Source: Candidatus Woesearchaeota archaeon
GTDB taxonomy: Archaea > Nanobdellota > Nanobdellia > Woesearchaeales > JABGUJ01
Length of the DNA: 64,000 nucleotides
Assembly: GCA_018646625.1 (NCBI GenBank)
Contig: JABGUJ010000002.1
Coordinates: 1-64,000, forward strand
Reading direction: 5' to 3'
Shown here: in pieces, positions 28,027 to 38,588 of the stretch
How the letters are laid out: every line of letters begins with the position of its first letter
How positions within the stretch are numbered: the stretch's first letter is position 1
Notes under the pieces: generated by a model
The model's database searches: none
The model's input: the letters and a program-made list of their open reading frames with translations, nothing else
What the model was told of the DNA's origin: nothing
Translations under genes and position numbers: made by a program

Positions 28027-29506
28027 CTTTAACGGTTAGTGCGAGTGTTATAAAAAATAGTAATGTTATTTCTTGATAAAAGAAGATATGTTCGACTAAT
28101 CCTTGAACTAATAGTGCAAATATTCCCGAATACAAGCCTATATTGAGTGTGCTGGTTTTATGTTTCAAAGGATATTTGAAAAGTGTTAATAACATCCATA
28201 TAAGTACTGCGAGCACTATTAGCCCTGATTCAATTGCAATATTCAGAAATACATTATGCGCGTGCTGTGCATTCTTTGCATCAGGGAAGTTTTCTTTGTA
28301 CTCTGGTATGAATGATCCGACGCCATATCCGTGTAGAGGACTTTCTTTTATCATTTGTAGTGAATCAGTCCATATTGGTACTCTGCCTGCTAAACTTGGA
28401 TTAATGGTTCTTTCTTTGAGAATAAAATAAGATACTGGTGCTGAGATGATTAGTAGTAGTACAATTGCAATGGCTCCAGTTAATATTTTGTTTTTATTTG
28501 TTAGTTTTGTTTTTAGGATTGTGAATAGTACTAAACCTGCGATTAACCCTAGCCATGCACCTCTAGATGCGGTTAAAAAAAGACATACAACTCCTATGAG
28601 TGTTAAGAGAATCAAAGGTATTTTTATTTTTATTTTCTTTACATAGAATGTTAGTGCAATTAAAAGTGGAGTTACTAGTACTAAATATTCTCCTAAGATG
28701 TTTGGATTTCTAAATGTTGAAGATAATCTTTTTTGATAGTATGTGTCGGATGTTGATAATATGTGGGAGCTAATGCTTTTTATTTTAGGAAATAAAAATT
28801 CGGCAATGCCGTAAAGTGTAACGATCGCATATCCTATAACTAGTGCAATGATTGCTTTCTTTTTTTCAATTGGATTATTAAGAATATAGAAGTACATAAT
28901 TATTGCAACAAGCATATGGATAAACATAACTAATCCGTATAGTACATAATTTGATCCTTCAGTTACTAATTCGTATGTATTTGTTATTAATGAGGTTTTA
29001 TCTTGAAGGTGTGTGCTTATTGTGGGTACTGATGGTATGAGTGATACAACTAAAAGAATTGCAAAAATAATTAGGGGTACATTAAGTCTTGATTTCTTAA
29101 ATTTTATTTCTTTAGCTGAGATTAATTCTGTAACCCACTTTAATATTAACAGATATGCGAGTATGTCTGTGATTGGTACTGGAAACTTAGCAATAAATGG
29201 TTCAAAGTGAAGTGATATTGGGATTATTACTAATAATAGATAAAAAGCGTATTCTTTCTTTTTCCACACAAATAGTGCTAGAATTGCTATCAATGCGATT
29301 GTTGATAGTTTTGAGGTTGCACTAATTATTGACAGCACTAGAGCCCCTGTAATGCCCATAATTGGTAGAATTAGAAGAGCTTTACTAATTGGATTGTATT
29401 TTTTAGGTATCTTCCAATAGTTCATCCTTTCGTTCTGGTGTTTTCCATTTATAAATGTATTCATCTTATTCGCCCAATCCTTCTTTTTTAGGCCTTGTAG
29501 GTGCAA
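28010..29506 (-). CDS. O-antigen ligase/polymerase-like membrane protein
   Basis: TASRGAWLGLIAGL, GRVPIWTDSLQMIKESPLHGYGVGSF, HAHNVFLNIAIESG. Confidence 0.9.
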   Translation of the reverse strand: MHLQGLKKKDWANKMNTFINGKHQNERMNYWKIPKKYNPISKALLILPIMGITGALVLSIISATSKLSTIALIAILALFVWKKKEYAFYLLLVIIPISLHFEPFIAKFPVPITDILAYLLILKWVTELISAKEIKFKKSRLNVPLIIFAILLVVSLIPSVPTISTHLQDKTSLITNTYELVTEGSNYVLYGLVMFIHMLVAIIMYFYILNNPIEKKKAIIALVIGYAIVTLYGIAEFLFPKIKSISSHILSTSDTYYQKRLSSTFRNPNILGEYLVLVTPLLIALTFYVKKIKIKIPLILLTLIGVVCLFLTASRGAWLGLIAGLVLFTILKTKLTNKNKILTGAIAIVLLLIISAPVSYFILKERTINPSLAGRVPIWTDSLQMIKESPLHGYGVGSFIPEYKENFPDAKNAQHAHNVFLNIAIESGLIVLAVLIWMLLTLFKYPLKHKTSTLNIGLYSGIFALLVQGLVEHIFFYQEITLLFFITLALTVKDEKDK

Positions 29507-29530
29507 TATTTAGTTTATCGTCACTAACAA

Positions 29531-30361
29531 ATGAAAAACTATTTAAAGGCTCCTTTCTGCGTGTATATTAAAATGGCAAGAACAAATTCACATTTAATTG
29601 ATTCTAAAGGACGTCTTTTTGGAAAGATCAATGTTATAGATGCTTTAGTTTTTTTATTCATTATTCTGGTTGTAGTAGCAGGATTAAGGTTTGCTTTTTT
29701 TGGACCTGAACCCCAGATGACTATGGTCAAATTAGAACTAAAGAATCAACCTGATTACATTTATGATAATTTACATGTTGGTGATATTCTTCTTTTGAAT
29801 GATAATAATAATTCTATGATTGTTGATATTGCTGTAACTTCAAAGAAAGGCTCTGAGCGTGATTTGTTGATTCTTGCTGATTTGGATGCTGAAGTTGATG
29901 ATGTGAAGATCTTTTTTGGAAATCAAGAATTAAAAGTTGGCAAAACAATTAAGTTGGCAACTCCTTTTGTGGAATTTGTACCCACCATTGTTAGTTTTGG
30001 TAACGATCTGGGTGAAATTACTACGGATAATAAGATTGTAACTGTTCTTTTTGAAAACGTTAAGCCTTGGATTGCTGACTCATTAATTGTTGGAGCGAAG
30101 CAAGAAGTTCAAGGAGATGTTGTAGCTTCTTTACTGAGTAAGGATATTACTCCTGCAAAAATGGTAGTGCAAAGTGAAGCTGGAGACGTATTCCTAAGAG
30201 ATCATCCTCTTAATAAAGATGTTCGGGCTACTGTAGAAATCAGCAGTCAAAATATGAACAACTATAACTACTTTCAAGGATCTGAAGTATTTGTAGGCGG
30301 GTCGCTTACTTTTTATTTTGATGGTCTCACTGTCAGTGGTCATGTAATAAACCTTGAATAA
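29531..30361 (+). CDS. DUF4330-like membrane-anchored protein
   Basis: DSKGRLFGKINVIDALVFLFIILVVVAGLRF; internal ATG at ~29573 is a plausible start. Confidence 0.65.
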   Translation: MKNYLKAPFCVYIKMARTNSHLIDSKGRLFGKINVIDALVFLFIILVVVAGLRFAFFGPEPQMTMVKLELKNQPDYIYDNLHVGDILLLNDNNNSMIVDIAVTSKKGSERDLLILADLDAEVDDVKIFFGNQELKVGKTIKLATPFVEFVPTIVSFGNDLGEITTDNKIVTVLFENVKPWIADSLIVGAKQEVQGDVVASLLSKDITPAKMVVQSEAGDVFLRDHPLNKDVRATVEISSQNMNNYNYFQGSEVFVGGSLTFYFDGLTVSGHVINLE

Positions 30362-30833
30362 AATGTCTTTTTTTTTAGATTTAGGTTCTACTCTGCGTGT
30401 TTACGTTGGGCGGATATGGTCTGGTAGCAATCTTAATAGTAGTTTTAATGCATTTTTCTCTAAATATCCTGATTATTTACTTTCTGCATTGGTGATGAGA
30501 CGGTCTTCACTGGTTTGTTGCTTTGTTGAATCAAAATATCTTGTTAAATTTAAGAACGTGGGATCTCGATTTATTGGTATTTTCAAAGAAAGTGCACTTG
30601 TGACTTGTTGTAAAAGAGTTAGTTCTGATTTTTATGCTGACTCAATGAAATTTGTTTTTTCACTTATATTGTTAAGTTTAGTCCTAAATTTCTCTCTTTG
30701 GTTACTATTGGCCGAGGTAACCTTATTTGGAGTTGTATTAAGAATTCTATTAATTTTAATTGCCGTTCTTATATTATCTCTTAGACATTTACAATCTAAT
30801 TCGATAACTTGTTCGATCACGAGGTTAAAATGA
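30354..30833 (+). CDS. Small hypothetical membrane protein
   Basis: 159 aa, overlaps both flanking ORFs; hydrophobic C-terminal half. Confidence 0.6.
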   Translation: MNKMSFFLDLGSTLRVYVGRIWSGSNLNSSFNAFFSKYPDYLLSALVMRRSSLVCCFVESKYLVKFKNVGSRFIGIFKESALVTCCKRVSSDFYADSMKFVFSLILLSLVLNFSLWLLLAEVTLFGVVLRILLILIAVLILSLRHLQSNSITCSITRLK

Positions 30834-32110
30834 ATAAGAAAATAATGGATTACTTATTTGTTAACCGTAGTAGTAAACAAACTGTGATGAAGAATACTTT
30901 CTGGTTATTTCTTGCTGATGGAGTTAATAAAGTAACATTATTAATTCTTACAATCTTACTTGCGCGTTATCTAGGTGTGGCGGGATATGGTAAATTCAGT
31001 TTTGCACTTAGTTTCGCAGCTTTGTTCACAATTATTGCCAGTTTTGGAATTAATACTCTAACTGTACGTGAGCTGGCGCGCACGAAATCTTCGCACAATA
31101 ACTACCTTAATAATCTATTATTTCTTAAGTGTGTTCTGGCTATTATTGCTATTGTTTTTATAGCACTAGCTTCAACATTTGCTGGTAAGAACTTTGAACA
31201 TCAATTACTAATCTTTGTTTTAGGTTTATATGTAATATTCAACAATTTCAGTGATTTCTTTAGGGCGGTGTTCAAAGCATTCGAGAAGATGCAATATGAG
31301 GCACTGTCTAAAGTGGTGCAGTCGATTATATTATTAATTCTAGTTCTCTTATCTTTCTACTTGCGTGTTTCTATTAATTGGATTGCTGCTTGTTATGTTG
31401 CGGCTAGTGTGATTGGTTTGCTAGTCACGGGTTTGTTAATTCATACGAAGTTTAGTGGTTTGAGATTTAAATTTGATGCTATTATTTGTAGGCGAATATT
31501 GTCAGAATCTTGGCCATTTGCATTAAGTAGTGTCTTCTTTTTCATATACTTTAGTATTGATACTGTGATGCTTTCATTTATGCGTGGAGATGTTGAGGTT
31601 GGTACATACTCAGTTGCATATTCTTTGATTGCTGCATTATATTTTATTCCTTATCTTATGTCAATGCCTTTTTTTCCTAAGATGTCTAAGTTGTTTGGTG
31701 GTGTAAAGTCCAAAATCAATAGTTTACTTAAGCATTGGTACTCTAATTTAATTCTAGTGTTAGTTCCTTTGTTTATTCTAACTTTTATTTTTGCAGATGA
31801 TATTATTCTTTTATTGTATGGCTATAATTATTCTAAGTCTATATTGGTGTTCAGGATACTACTTATTTCACTCATCTTCAAATTTATGTCACACCCTCCT
31901 GCGTTCTCTTTGTCTGCTTTTAATCAACAGAAGAAACGTATTCTTGTTCAAGGAGTTGTGGCGTTGTTTAATGTGGTTACTAATTTAATTTTTATTCCAA
32001 TATATGGATTTCTTGGTGCGGCAGTTACAACTGTCGCTAGCGAGTTCTTACTATTATTATTGTATAATTTTATATTCTTTAAATCGATTAACGGCGGTGT
32101 GACTAAATGA
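30809..32110 (+). CDS. Wzx-like oligosaccharide flippase (second copy)
   Basis: ARYLGVAGYGKFSFALSFAALFTIIASFGINTLTVRELAR, multi-TM. Confidence 0.9.
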   Translation: MFDHEVKMNKKIMDYLFVNRSSKQTVMKNTFWLFLADGVNKVTLLILTILLARYLGVAGYGKFSFALSFAALFTIIASFGINTLTVRELARTKSSHNNYLNNLLFLKCVLAIIAIVFIALASTFAGKNFEHQLLIFVLGLYVIFNNFSDFFRAVFKAFEKMQYEALSKVVQSIILLILVLLSFYLRVSINWIAACYVAASVIGLLVTGLLIHTKFSGLRFKFDAIICRRILSESWPFALSSVFFFIYFSIDTVMLSFMRGDVEVGTYSVAYSLIAALYFIPYLMSMPFFPKMSKLFGGVKSKINSLLKHWYSNLILVLVPLFILTFIFADDIILLLYGYNYSKSILVFRILLISLIFKFMSHPPAFSLSAFNQQKKRILVQGVVALFNVVTNLIFIPIYGFLGAAVTTVASEFLLLLLYNFIFFKSINGGVTK

Positions 32111-33417
32111 GACGGATGATTGCAAATTATATCAAAGTACGACCAACTTTGAAAATGAAGTACTATGCTCTGAGAAAAGTATTGAAGGGTGAGTTATCTA
32201 TCAAAACAGTTCTCTCTAATTTTCAAAGAAAAATAAAACTCAAATCAGGTTTAGTCAGGCGAGAATCTGTCAGTTTAGATAATCTTATGATTGGTCAACA
32301 AGCAGGCATTCCTTTAGAGCAATGGATAGAGAAAACGAAAGAGTATTCTCGTATCTCGGTTCTTTTATCTGAATCCCCTTATGTAGATATATTAAGATTG
32401 ATAGATGAGAATCCAGCTATTCTTAACAATAAGAGTGAGATCGTGAATACCTCTTACTATAAAATGTGTGATGTTTGTATAAAGCATACTGGACATTTCA
32501 TGGGTAAAAAAACCAGCCGAGGTATTCTCTCATGGATTGGTGAGTATTATGCATTTTATCAGAAGATTAAGAAAGGATCGTGTTGTAAAACTTCTTCTGA
32601 ATTTTCTAACGAAGGCCATTCGAAGGTTGATGATTTAATTCAAGTGTTTAAATTGAATAACTCTGAGTATTACGAAATTGTTGATGGCCATCATAGGTGT
32701 GCAATATATTATCTTCTTGGAAAGAAGACTATTAAATCCAAAGTTCTTGGAGATAAATTTAGCTATTTACAGAGAATTATATTGGGGAGTAAACAAGTAT
32801 TTGATTATGAGGTCTATCAGCCTTTAGATGCGCCTGAAGTTCGAGATTGGCGTCTGGTGAGGGGTTGTGATGACCGTCTATCTATGATGTTCAGTTTTCT
32901 TAAGAAAAAGAAGATTGCAGTATCGCGTATTAGTTATGCAGATCTTCCTTGTTCTTATGGGTATTTTCTTAGCGCTTATAAGAAAAAAGGATCTAAAGTG
33001 AGAGGTATTGATCTTGATAATAGTTCTTTGAGAATTGCAAGAGAGATTAATGGTTTGACTGAGAAAGAAGTAAATAAAGCAGATATCATGACTTTCCTTA
33101 AATCTTCTAAGAGATATGATGTGGTTTCTTGCCTTAGTTTACTTCATCATTTTGCACTTGGAGTTGTTCCAGGTTCTTATGTAAGTCTCCTCGAGAAACT
33201 TGATAAGGTGACTAAGAAAGTACTATTTCTGGATACTGGTCAAGCGCATGAAAAGCAATACAAGGGGAAACTTGATGAGTGGACTGATGAATTTATTATT
33301 TCTGAGATTCTTCGTCATACTTCATTTAAGAAAGTAATTGTATTGGGGAAAGATCATGATAATGTTGGAACACAAAAAGGGGACAATGCTAGAACTTTGT
33401 TTGCATGTGTGAAATAA
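32107..33417 (+). CDS. ParB-like domain fused to a class I SAM methyltransferase
   Basis: EYYEIVDGHHRCAIYYLLGKKTI; CSYGYFLSAYKKKGSKVRGIDLDNSSLRIAREI, DVVSCLSLLHHF. Confidence 0.75.
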   Translation: MRRMIANYIKVRPTLKMKYYALRKVLKGELSIKTVLSNFQRKIKLKSGLVRRESVSLDNLMIGQQAGIPLEQWIEKTKEYSRISVLLSESPYVDILRLIDENPAILNNKSEIVNTSYYKMCDVCIKHTGHFMGKKTSRGILSWIGEYYAFYQKIKKGSCCKTSSEFSNEGHSKVDDLIQVFKLNNSEYYEIVDGHHRCAIYYLLGKKTIKSKVLGDKFSYLQRIILGSKQVFDYEVYQPLDAPEVRDWRLVRGCDDRLSMMFSFLKKKKIAVSRISYADLPCSYGYFLSAYKKKGSKVRGIDLDNSSLRIAREINGLTEKEVNKADIMTFLKSSKRYDVVSCLSLLHHFALGVVPGSYVSLLEKLDKVTKKVLFLDTGQAHEKQYKGKLDEWTDEFIISEILRHTSFKKVIVLGKDHDNVGTQKGDNARTLFACVK

Positions 33418-33420
33418 ATA

Positions 33421-34794
33421 ATGGCTAATAATAATTTGAGTGTGGAATCGCGTATTTTCATTTTGATAGGGGGTATTTTGATTGCATTAATCTCATTATA
33501 CGCTCCTGTGTTTTTATTTGTTATTGTGCCGTTGTTATTGGTTTTTATCTTTAAGAACAAATTTAAAGATCATTTCTTTATTTATCTTTTAGTTATTTTC
33601 TTTCTACCTTTTAGAGGGATAGATATATTGTTTTTCAAAATAAGTGACTTTTTAATAATTATTTTATTGATTATGTTAATCTTATCTAAAAAACGAATGA
33701 AATGTTTGGTGCCTAAAGATATAATTATAGTTCTGGTTGTTTTTATTGCATATGTTGTGTTAAACACACTATTTGCATCACATTTTATTGACGGATTAGT
33801 ACAACTAATTAGATATCTTCTTTTGTTCATATTTTTCCTGTTAAGCACCGTATTAATTGATACCAAACGAAAATTAATGAAATCGATTTATGTTTTTATT
33901 TCAGGTGCTTTGGTGTCTGCAGTTATAGGTTTAGTTGCGGCGGGCGCTTGGTTTAACGGATTACGATTTAATGGTGTTGACACTTTTTTAATTAAAATCT
34001 GGCCCTTTCTTCATGGTTCGGAGTTAAGGATCATGCCCTTTTATACTGATCCAAATCACTATGCGAGTTTGTTACTCGTTCCATTGATTTTCATTTTTAC
34101 TTACTCTTTACTTGCTAAGTTGAATAAACGAGATTATGCATTATCTATTTCTGCATTTATACTTCTAGCTTCCGCATTTATTTTAACGATCTCTAGGAGT
34201 GCTTTATTGGCGCTGGGTTTGGTGTTTTTAATAATTCCATTTTTCGCACGTAAGCGGTGGATCTCAGCTATGTGGGCAGTTTTGCTACTCTTGATAATTC
34301 CTTTGTCACTATTTAATATAGGTGTAATTGGTGATGTGGGTATTCAAACTCTTCAAAAGTATCGTTATGGTGTTAATGCTGATTACGATTCAAGACAAGA
34401 TATTTGGAATTCAGGTTTTAATATGTTATCTGATAACTCTCTTGTTGGTGTAGGTTTGAATGGCTTCCAGTACAATATTCTTAAGTATAAAGAAATTGAT
34501 GCGAGAATATCTCACAAACAATTCTTCCCTCATAATATATACCTTAAATCTTTAACTGAGACTGGTTTAATAGGTTTTATTTTGTTTATACTACTCATAG
34601 GAGTTTTTTTACGTAATGCATTAAGAAATGCGATATTTTGTAATGGCTGCCTGTCTTTTGCAATTCTTTTTGCAATATTGGGGCTTTTAGTTCAAGGCTT
34701 TTTTTTAGATTTATTTACTGCGAGACATCTTTGGTTTGTATTTGCATTGGTTGTTGTAGTTGGTAATTTAGGGGGTGACTCTGTTGAAAGTTAG
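33421..34794 (+). CDS. O-antigen ligase/polymerase-like membrane protein (second copy)
   Basis: TISRSALLALGLVFLII, DSRQDIWNSGFNMLSDNSLVGVGLNGF, FPHNIYLKSLTETGLIG. Confidence 0.88.
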   Translation: MANNNLSVESRIFILIGGILIALISLYAPVFLFVIVPLLLVFIFKNKFKDHFFIYLLVIFFLPFRGIDILFFKISDFLIIILLIMLILSKKRMKCLVPKDIIIVLVVFIAYVVLNTLFASHFIDGLVQLIRYLLLFIFFLLSTVLIDTKRKLMKSIYVFISGALVSAVIGLVAAGAWFNGLRFNGVDTFLIKIWPFLHGSELRIMPFYTDPNHYASLLLVPLIFIFTYSLLAKLNKRDYALSISAFILLASAFILTISRSALLALGLVFLIIPFFARKRWISAMWAVLLLLIIPLSLFNIGVIGDVGIQTLQKYRYGVNADYDSRQDIWNSGFNMLSDNSLVGVGLNGFQYNILKYKEIDARISHKQFFPHNIYLKSLTETGLIGFILFILLIGVFLRNALRNAIFCNGCLSFAILFAILGLLVQGFFLDLFTARHLWFVFALVVVVGNLGGDSVES

Positions 34795-35674
34795 CTACAT
34801 AATTCTAACTTGTAATCGGAGTGATGAATTGTTAGAGTGCATTAAATCAATTAAATCTCAGACCTATCGTAATCAAGAGATAGTTTTGATAGATAATGGG
34901 TCGAAAGAAGATCAAACGAAGTTCATCTCTACAAAGTTTAAGAGAGTAAAGTGTGTTAGATTAAAAACTAATACAGGTGTGTGTGCAGGTAGGAATGTGG
35001 GGATTAAGCACGCATCTGGTGATATTCTGGTCTTTTTAGATGATGATGAAATCTTGCCGTCGAAATATGTGACTAAACGTATTGTTGATAAATTTAAATC
35101 CGACTCATCTATTGGTGTATTGACATTTAAAGTTGTAAATTTTTTTGATAAAAAAGTTGAGCGGCGTACAATACCGAGTAAGAATAAAGAATTAGCGGAA
35201 TCTGAATTTGAAACAAGTTATTTTTTGGGTGGTGCGAATGCAACTCGTAAGGAAGTATTCAATGAATGCGGATTGCTTGCAGAACGATTCTTTTACAGTA
35301 TGGAAGAATCAGATTTGTCCTATAGAATTATGAAAACGAATCATAGAATAGTTTATTATCCTAAGATTAAGTTTATTCATAAACATAGCCTTAAGCAAAG
35401 AAAAGCTTGGCAACATATTTATTATCCTTTTCGAAATCGAATCTGGATGATTACTAAGTATTTACCTTGGAGATATGCATTATCTCAACTGATTATTTGG
35501 GGGGCCTATTACTTTCAATTAAGTCTTCGTCAAGGATTTATTAGATATTATTTTAAATCAATTTATGATGGATTTAATGGGTTAAATACTTCTTTGAGAT
35601 TGCGAGAAGAGTTTAGGCTGGATTCTGTTGCAATTAGAAAGATTAAAAAATTAAATGGGAGGTTGTTATACTAA
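34775..35674 (+). CDS. Glycosyltransferase family 2
   Basis: VSYIILTCNRSDELLECIKSIKSQTYRNQEIVLIDNGS..GDILVFLDDDE. Confidence 0.92.
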   Translation: MTLLKVSYIILTCNRSDELLECIKSIKSQTYRNQEIVLIDNGSKEDQTKFISTKFKRVKCVRLKTNTGVCAGRNVGIKHASGDILVFLDDDEILPSKYVTKRIVDKFKSDSSIGVLTFKVVNFFDKKVERRTIPSKNKELAESEFETSYFLGGANATRKEVFNECGLLAERFFYSMEESDLSYRIMKTNHRIVYYPKIKFIHKHSLKQRKAWQHIYYPFRNRIWMITKYLPWRYALSQLIIWGAYYFQLSLRQGFIRYYFKSIYDGFNGLNTSLRLREEFRLDSVAIRKIKKLNGRLLY

Positions 35675-35676
35675 AA

Positions 35677-36810
35677 ATGATTGAGCTATTATTTGTGCTA
35701 TCTTTGGCTTTGGTCTTATATTTATACTTTGGATATCCTTTGATAATTAGTTTTCTAACTCTCTTTTGTTCTAGAACTGGTGAGAAGTCTTCTGTACTTC
35801 CTAGTGTGACTTTGTTGATGTCTGCATATAATGAAGAAGCAGTTATTGAAAAAAAGATAAAAAATTCTTTGGCGTTAGATTATCCTAAGAAAAAATTACA
35901 AATTATTGTTGTGAGTGATGGTTCTTCTGATAAAACTGATGCCATTGTAAAAAAGTATGGATCTAAAGGGATTATTTTAAACAGAGTTGAAGGTAGAGGT
36001 GGCAAGAACGTTGCTATAAACAAAAGCATGCAGCTTGTTAAAGGCGAAATTGTTGTATTTTGTGACACGAACTCTATGTATGAAAAGAATGCGATTAATG
36101 AATTAGTTTGTTACTTTTCTAATAAACAAGTTGGGTGTGTTTCGGGAGAACTAAGATATTTAGATGCGAAAACTGGTGTTGGTAAGGGTGAAGGTTTATA
36201 TTGGAAATATGAACAATTTATAAAAAAGCAAGAAAGTAAACTAGGCCAACTGCTCTCTGCAAATGGTGCTATCTTTGCGGTTAGAAGAAAGCTGTTTAAA
36301 CAACTTAATCCGAAGGTTGCTAATGATTTTCAAACACCTCAAGATGTTGCAAGTCAAGGTTACAAAGTTGTTTATGCCCCAAAAGCTATTGCGTTTGAGA
36401 GGACGGCTGAGTCTGCTAAAGAAGAGTTTAATAGGAAGACTAGAATAATTGCTAGAGGTTTTGAAGGATCTTTTATTTTATTTGATAAGTTTACTGGATT
36501 CAGATTCTTTGAATGGTTTTGTCATAAGTTTCTAAGATGGTTAGTTTGGATATTCCTAGTTGTACTGTTTATCTCTAATGCATTTTTGCTTGATGTTCTA
36601 GTGTTTAGATGGTTATTTTATCTTCAAATCTTATTTTATTTTATAGCATTATTGGGTCCACTATTGTCAAAAACAAAGCTACCTTTGGTTTCAGTACCTT
36701 ATTATTTTTGTATGGTTAACATTGCAGCAATGATTGGTTTATTCAAGTTTATTACTAGAAAACAAAAAGCAAGTTGGGAACCGCCTAAATCTACTAGGAG
36801 GGAGGATTAG
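35677..36810 (+). CDS. Membrane glycosyltransferase family 2
   Basis: VTLLMSAYNEEAVIEKKIKNSLALDYPKKKLQIIVVSDGSSDKTD.. with C-terminal TM segments. Confidence 0.92.
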   Translation: MIELLFVLSLALVLYLYFGYPLIISFLTLFCSRTGEKSSVLPSVTLLMSAYNEEAVIEKKIKNSLALDYPKKKLQIIVVSDGSSDKTDAIVKKYGSKGIILNRVEGRGGKNVAINKSMQLVKGEIVVFCDTNSMYEKNAINELVCYFSNKQVGCVSGELRYLDAKTGVGKGEGLYWKYEQFIKKQESKLGQLLSANGAIFAVRRKLFKQLNPKVANDFQTPQDVASQGYKVVYAPKAIAFERTAESAKEEFNRKTRIIARGFEGSFILFDKFTGFRFFEWFCHKFLRWLVWIFLVVLFISNAFLLDVLVFRWLFYLQILFYFIALLGPLLSKTKLPLVSVPYYFCMVNIAAMIGLFKFITRKQKASWEPPKSTRRED

Positions 36811-36814
36811 TATT

Positions 36815-37501
36815 ATGGTAGATCATTCGAGAACTTATAAGATTAAGTCAGTTCGTAACGCTCCTCATATTTCCCGCTTAAAGAACATATTATCTATCTT
36901 AGATTCAAAGCCTAAGATTTGTGGGAAATCATATTGTGATGTTGGTTGTAGCAATGGATATATTACTGATATTATTATGAAGCGGTACCGATTATCTGAA
37001 GTGGTTGGTTTTGATCATAGTAAAGATAATCTTAAAGTGGCTCGAGCATTATATTCTGCAATATCTTTTAGAAATATTAATCTGAATCGTACTATAGTTT
37101 CAAATAAGAAATTTAATCTTGTGACTTGTTTTGAAACTCTTGAGCATGTTGGTAATGTTGAATCTGCGCTTAAGAACATACTCAATCTAAAAGATAAAAA
37201 TGGTTGTGTCTTAGTAACTGTGCCAATAGAGATAGGTTTTCTTGGGCTAATGAAATTTATAGCAAAAATGTTGATATACAGATATTCTCTCAATGAGTTG
37301 AGTTCTAAGCGGTTCTTTGTCTTAAATTATTTAGGATTTCTTTTGTCTGGTAAACGATTATCGCTTCTTAGAATAAATAAATCAGGTTGGGGATCTCACT
37401 TTGGGTTTGATTATCGCGATGTTGATGATTATTTATTATCAAATAATATCGAATATGAATCATTTAATAATTTCACCACCCGGTTCTATGTGATAAAATA
37501 G
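36815..37501 (+). CDS. Class I SAM-dependent methyltransferase (start trimmed from track 36734)
   Basis: ATG 36815 follows GGAGGGAGGATT; CDVGCSNGYITDIIMKRY..VVGFDHSKDNLKVAR, LVTCFETLEHV. Confidence 0.88.
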   Translation: MVDHSRTYKIKSVRNAPHISRLKNILSILDSKPKICGKSYCDVGCSNGYITDIIMKRYRLSEVVGFDHSKDNLKVARALYSAISFRNINLNRTIVSNKKFNLVTCFETLEHVGNVESALKNILNLKDKNGCVLVTVPIEIGFLGLMKFIAKMLIYRYSLNELSSKRFFVLNYLGFLLSGKRLSLLRINKSGWGSHFGFDYRDVDDYLLSNNIEYESFNNFTTRFYVIK

Positions 37502-37544
37502 CTATTTAAAATGAAAATATATTTAAAACGTAAAATAGGAGTAT

Positions 37545-38573
37545 GTGTTAATGTTTAATGTAATAACTGCTTCAACAGTTTTAGTGAGTTTCTTTGTTAC
37601 GTTATATCTTCTTCCTAAATGGATTAAGAAGGCTCATTTTGCGGGTTTAGAAGGTAAAGATGTCCATAAACAAGATCAACATTTAGTTGCTGAAGTTGGA
37701 GGAATCTGTGTTATTGCTGGCTTTATTGCTGGGCTATTAGCATATATTGCGACAAGAACATTTATCTTCAAGGGTGGTGTGGGATATATTGACCTTGTAC
37801 TTGCAACTTTAGTTAGTGTTATGATTGCACTGGTTATTGGAGTTCTGGATGATATTCTTGGATGGAAGATTGGGTTGAGTAGAAGAAGTAAAATTTTGTT
37901 AACGTTTGCAATTCCTATCCCTATTATGGTAATTAATGCAGGAGTTTCTAAAATCACATTACCTCTTCTAGGGCATGTTGAACTAGGACTTGTGTTTCCT
38001 TTGGTATTAGTTCCTTTGGCTATAATTGGTACTGCTAATGCATTTAACATGTTGGCTGGATATAATGGATTAGAAGCATTACAAGGGATTGTTATACTTT
38101 CAACTCTTGGATTAATTTCATACTTATCTGGTTCGTCATTTGCAGCCGTAATTGCATTCTGTATGGTGGTTTCATTATTGGCATTCTTATTGTTTAATTA
38201 CTATCCTTCTATGTTATTTCCTGGAGATAGTATGACTTATTCTGTAGGTGCATTGATAGGTATTGTTGCTATATTGGGTAATATTGAGAAATATGCTTTA
38301 ATTATGTTTATTCCCTACTTTTTTGAGTTTGTACTAAAAGCTAGAGGTAAAATGCAGAAAGAAAGTTTTGCAGACAGAAATGTTGATGGTAGTTTAAGAA
38401 ATAGATATGATAAATTTTATGGGCTTGAACATGTTGCCATTGCGTTACTTTCGAAACTTAGAATTAAACCATATGAATGGCGAGTTGTGTGGTCTATTGT
38501 TTCTGTTGAGATTTTGTTGGCAGGATTAGCATTATTTTATTTTTATCTTCACACTTCTCCTTCCTTTTTCTAA
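37545..38573 (+). CDS. MraY/AglH/ALG7-family GlcNAc-1-phosphate transferase-like protein
   Basis: GVLDDILGWKIG, GTANAFNMLAGYNGLEALQG, LFPGDSMTYSVGALIGI, ARGKMQKESFADRN. Confidence 0.9.
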   Translation: MLMFNVITASTVLVSFFVTLYLLPKWIKKAHFAGLEGKDVHKQDQHLVAEVGGICVIAGFIAGLLAYIATRTFIFKGGVGYIDLVLATLVSVMIALVIGVLDDILGWKIGLSRRSKILLTFAIPIPIMVINAGVSKITLPLLGHVELGLVFPLVLVPLAIIGTANAFNMLAGYNGLEALQGIVILSTLGLISYLSGSSFAAVIAFCMVVSLLAFLLFNYYPSMLFPGDSMTYSVGALIGIVAILGNIEKYALIMFIPYFFEFVLKARGKMQKESFADRNVDGSLRNRYDKFYGLEHVAIALLSKLRIKPYEWRVVWSIVSVEILLAGLALFYFYLHTSPSFF

Positions 38574-38588
38574 GAATCTAGTTTTTAT

